The notes beneath the pieces were generated by a model. It made no database searches and was not told the DNA's origin. It worked only from the letters and a program-made list of their open reading frames with translations. A program made the translations under genes and the position numbers. DNA of 64,000 nt from positions 19,778,429-19,842,428 of the forward strand of contig OW285187.1 in the NCBI GenBank assembly GCA_935421135.1, in the 5' to 3' direction. The number at the start of each line of letters is the position of its first letter. Position 1 is the first letter of the stretch. This document shows, piece after piece, positions 61,981 through 64,000 of the stretch. This stretch comes from Bugulina stolonifera. Its lineage: Eukaryota; Bryozoa; Gymnolaemata; Cheilostomatida; Bugulidae.

Positions 61981-64000
61981 CTACAATACAACAAATTATA
62001 AACAGATTAGAAGTGGTGTGACCATGAGTATAGTGAAGGACATACAGATATGACATCCATACAATTGTCTACAACCTCCTCCATGGTATTTGATATAATA
62101 GGCTATACATTGTAGGCCTTGGATACCTACATATACATACAATGTGCTGCACTGGTGTATAGTTGCAGCATCTAGAAGTAAGTTTGTTTACAGTTATGAA
62201 TTCCTATCCTGAAGGGCAGTGTATTATACAGTATATAATATTATTATGAATGTCAACATGAATATCAGTAAAGATAATAATTAGAGAGGTATGTTTATGT
62301 TAGGCTAAGTAGGTGAGGGTGCAGACTATGCCAAACCAGAGAGAAAACACTAGTAGCACAGCTCTGCACAGGAATCCCTCCAACTCAGCTAGCAAACTAA
62401 ATAATAAAGAATTATGTACTAAGAGTAAACCTGCTCTGATGGTGTGCTGGATGCAGTAGCTTACATCATGTACATTACACAAGCAGTACTGCAGATGGAC
62501 AACGTACTAGCAGTGTGTCCGATAAAGGTGTTAGAAGTTATCTTCCCTCTAGTACAATAGTACAATAATATAAAACTGGTACATGCATTCAGGACTTGCA
62601 AATACGTTGTGTAACATGTGCACATGTACATGTAAATAATAAACATATTGCACAGGTGAGGATAAGCACATTCCACTTAATAAACAAAACAATTCGTTAC
62701 TAATTTTATAGTATCTATTAATATTTTGGTATGACATGTCTGGCTGAGACTATACAGTACATGTTCAGTAGCCTACAGCAGAGGCTATATGAGAAGTATA
62801 CTGACAGTTGATAGGGACTTAGTGGTGATAGTAGGCTAATGGGTACTTCATGGGATAGTCCAAAAACTAGATAAGAGTGAATTTGTGACAATAATAGGAT
62901 AGTTGATGAAAAGGTATGCTAATTAGATAATACTGTTGAGAATTACATGCTAGTCAAGGGCAGCAGCGCTGTAAAGGGGCAGCACATGTGCAACTAATTC
63001 TAAAACCTAATATTTTGGATCATGTAATGACATTAGGTAGAGAGAGAATAGGATGCAGCCTATATAGTATATGCTATGTAGTTTGGAATTTAAACGCTAT
63101 ACACTACTATAATGAATATTAATAATATAGAATACTGGTATATTGAATTATAGGGAGGGAAATAAGGAGGAGATGTTATATAATATGTATATCTAATAGT
63201 ATAATCCATGCTAACTGTTCCCAGGAGGGCAGAGAGGGAATAAATAATTATATATAATATTATAGATTGTAATATACAGCTCATGTAACTTCTATTGATT
63301 GCTAATAATACAATGTGATATATGCAAACAAAATAATGTTATGTGAAGTATAGATTACTGTTCCACATGTAGGGTGACTGGATTACATAATAATAAGATG
63401 CTATATTGGCACACTGCAGTACCAAGTACAAGTACACTGCACATAATATAATTCATCTACTAAACCATTGTAGAATATAGAATGCTATAGTACAATTATA
63501 TATAATAAACTATGTAGGCCTAGTGTAGATCTTTTTATTAACTATCTATGTAGGTTTGTGTGATCTCACATATTACTTATTGCTACTGAACAGTGCTATC
63601 CTGATCATTCCTGATCATTCAAAACTTAAATTGTGTTGATATTTTCTAAATAATTAGCCTATTAGATAGTTACACTAATTATTAGATTGTGAAATGAGTC
63701 TTTTTGGTACCACCTCTAGAGTATAATACAGATTGTCAACTAATGATAACACATGCACACTATATTGTATCTGGTGTGGTACAAAATCCTGCCAACAAAT
63801 CAGTGTATGGCTGTTTGCCAATATTTAATAGGCCCTCTATCACAAATTATTCATTCAATGGAATGTGGTACTTTTGGAGAATAGAGAAAATGATGAGAAA
63901 AGTTCCGACTCTTATTATACATTATGCACCTACATGTAGATTGCCAAAAATTCCTATCGGGAGGTATTTTATTGCATACATACATGTGCATGTGTCTCAT
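61981..64000. other. No gene seen; presumed upstream intron of the headpiece gene
   Basis: The first visible headpiece-gene exon begins at 61980 with an acceptor, so an earlier exon must lie upstream. None could be recognised to the right edge. Short minus-strand open stretches near 62300-62480 have no family resemblance or convincing donor. Confidence 0.4.

Noticed and set aside
1..64000. tRNA or rRNA genes
   Set aside because: No internal promoter boxes, cloverleaf or conserved rRNA blocks were found by eye; a covariance-model scan would be needed to exclude them.

Overview
This window looks like nuclear DNA of an early-branching animal, most likely a demosponge. That is inference: the genes are animal-type (BUD13, UBFD1, a villin-headpiece cytoskeletal protein, a RING/ZZ protein), the DNA is A+T rich, several introns are very short, the palindrome TACATGTA is scattered everywhere, and mobile elements of many classes are present. 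There is no prokaryotic or organellar gene organisation. The only computed data used were six-frame translations; splice sites were read by eye and checked by keeping the reading frame across every junction.

Layout. 1-5 kb: the last three exons of BUD13 (+), with a decayed Ty1/copia element in one intron and a small inverted-repeat element in the next. 5.9-16.2 kb: LTR pieces related to a third copy at 44.4-45.2 kb. One of them is split by an 8.9 kb inverted repeat with a 10 bp target duplication and remnants of a Mutator-like (MULE) transposase exon in both arms. 16-19.9 kb: repeats and a LINE fragment. 19.98-23.29 kb: a complete six-exon UBFD1 gene (+). 23.80-26.14 kb: a complete four-exon gene (-) for a membrane-anchored JmjC/cupin-type oxygenase, convergent with UBFD1. 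26.9-28.0 kb: a 1.1 kb terminal-inverted-repeat element with TAA target duplication. 28-33.7 kb: mostly non-coding, with weak coding-like remnants.

33.7-37.4 kb: a two-exon gene (+) for a 1085-residue protein joining a nucleotidyltransferase-like domain to TPR repeats. 37.7-40.9 kb: a convergent five-exon gene (-) for a RING - hydrophobic segment - ZZ - ZZ protein, with a 41 bp minisatellite filling its first intron. 41-46.4 kb: repeats, a duplicated coding-like segment and an LTR. 46.5-62 kb: the 3' thirteen exons (-) of a dematin/abLIM-like villin-headpiece protein, with a 5'-truncated LINE and unexplained coding-like segments in a 7.3 kb intron. 62-64 kb: no gene seen.

The genes are independent and form no pathway or operon. 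The most unusual items are the giant palindromic MULE-like element, the nucleotidyltransferase-TPR protein, the RING-ZZ-ZZ protein, and two introns that appear to use GC instead of GT donors.
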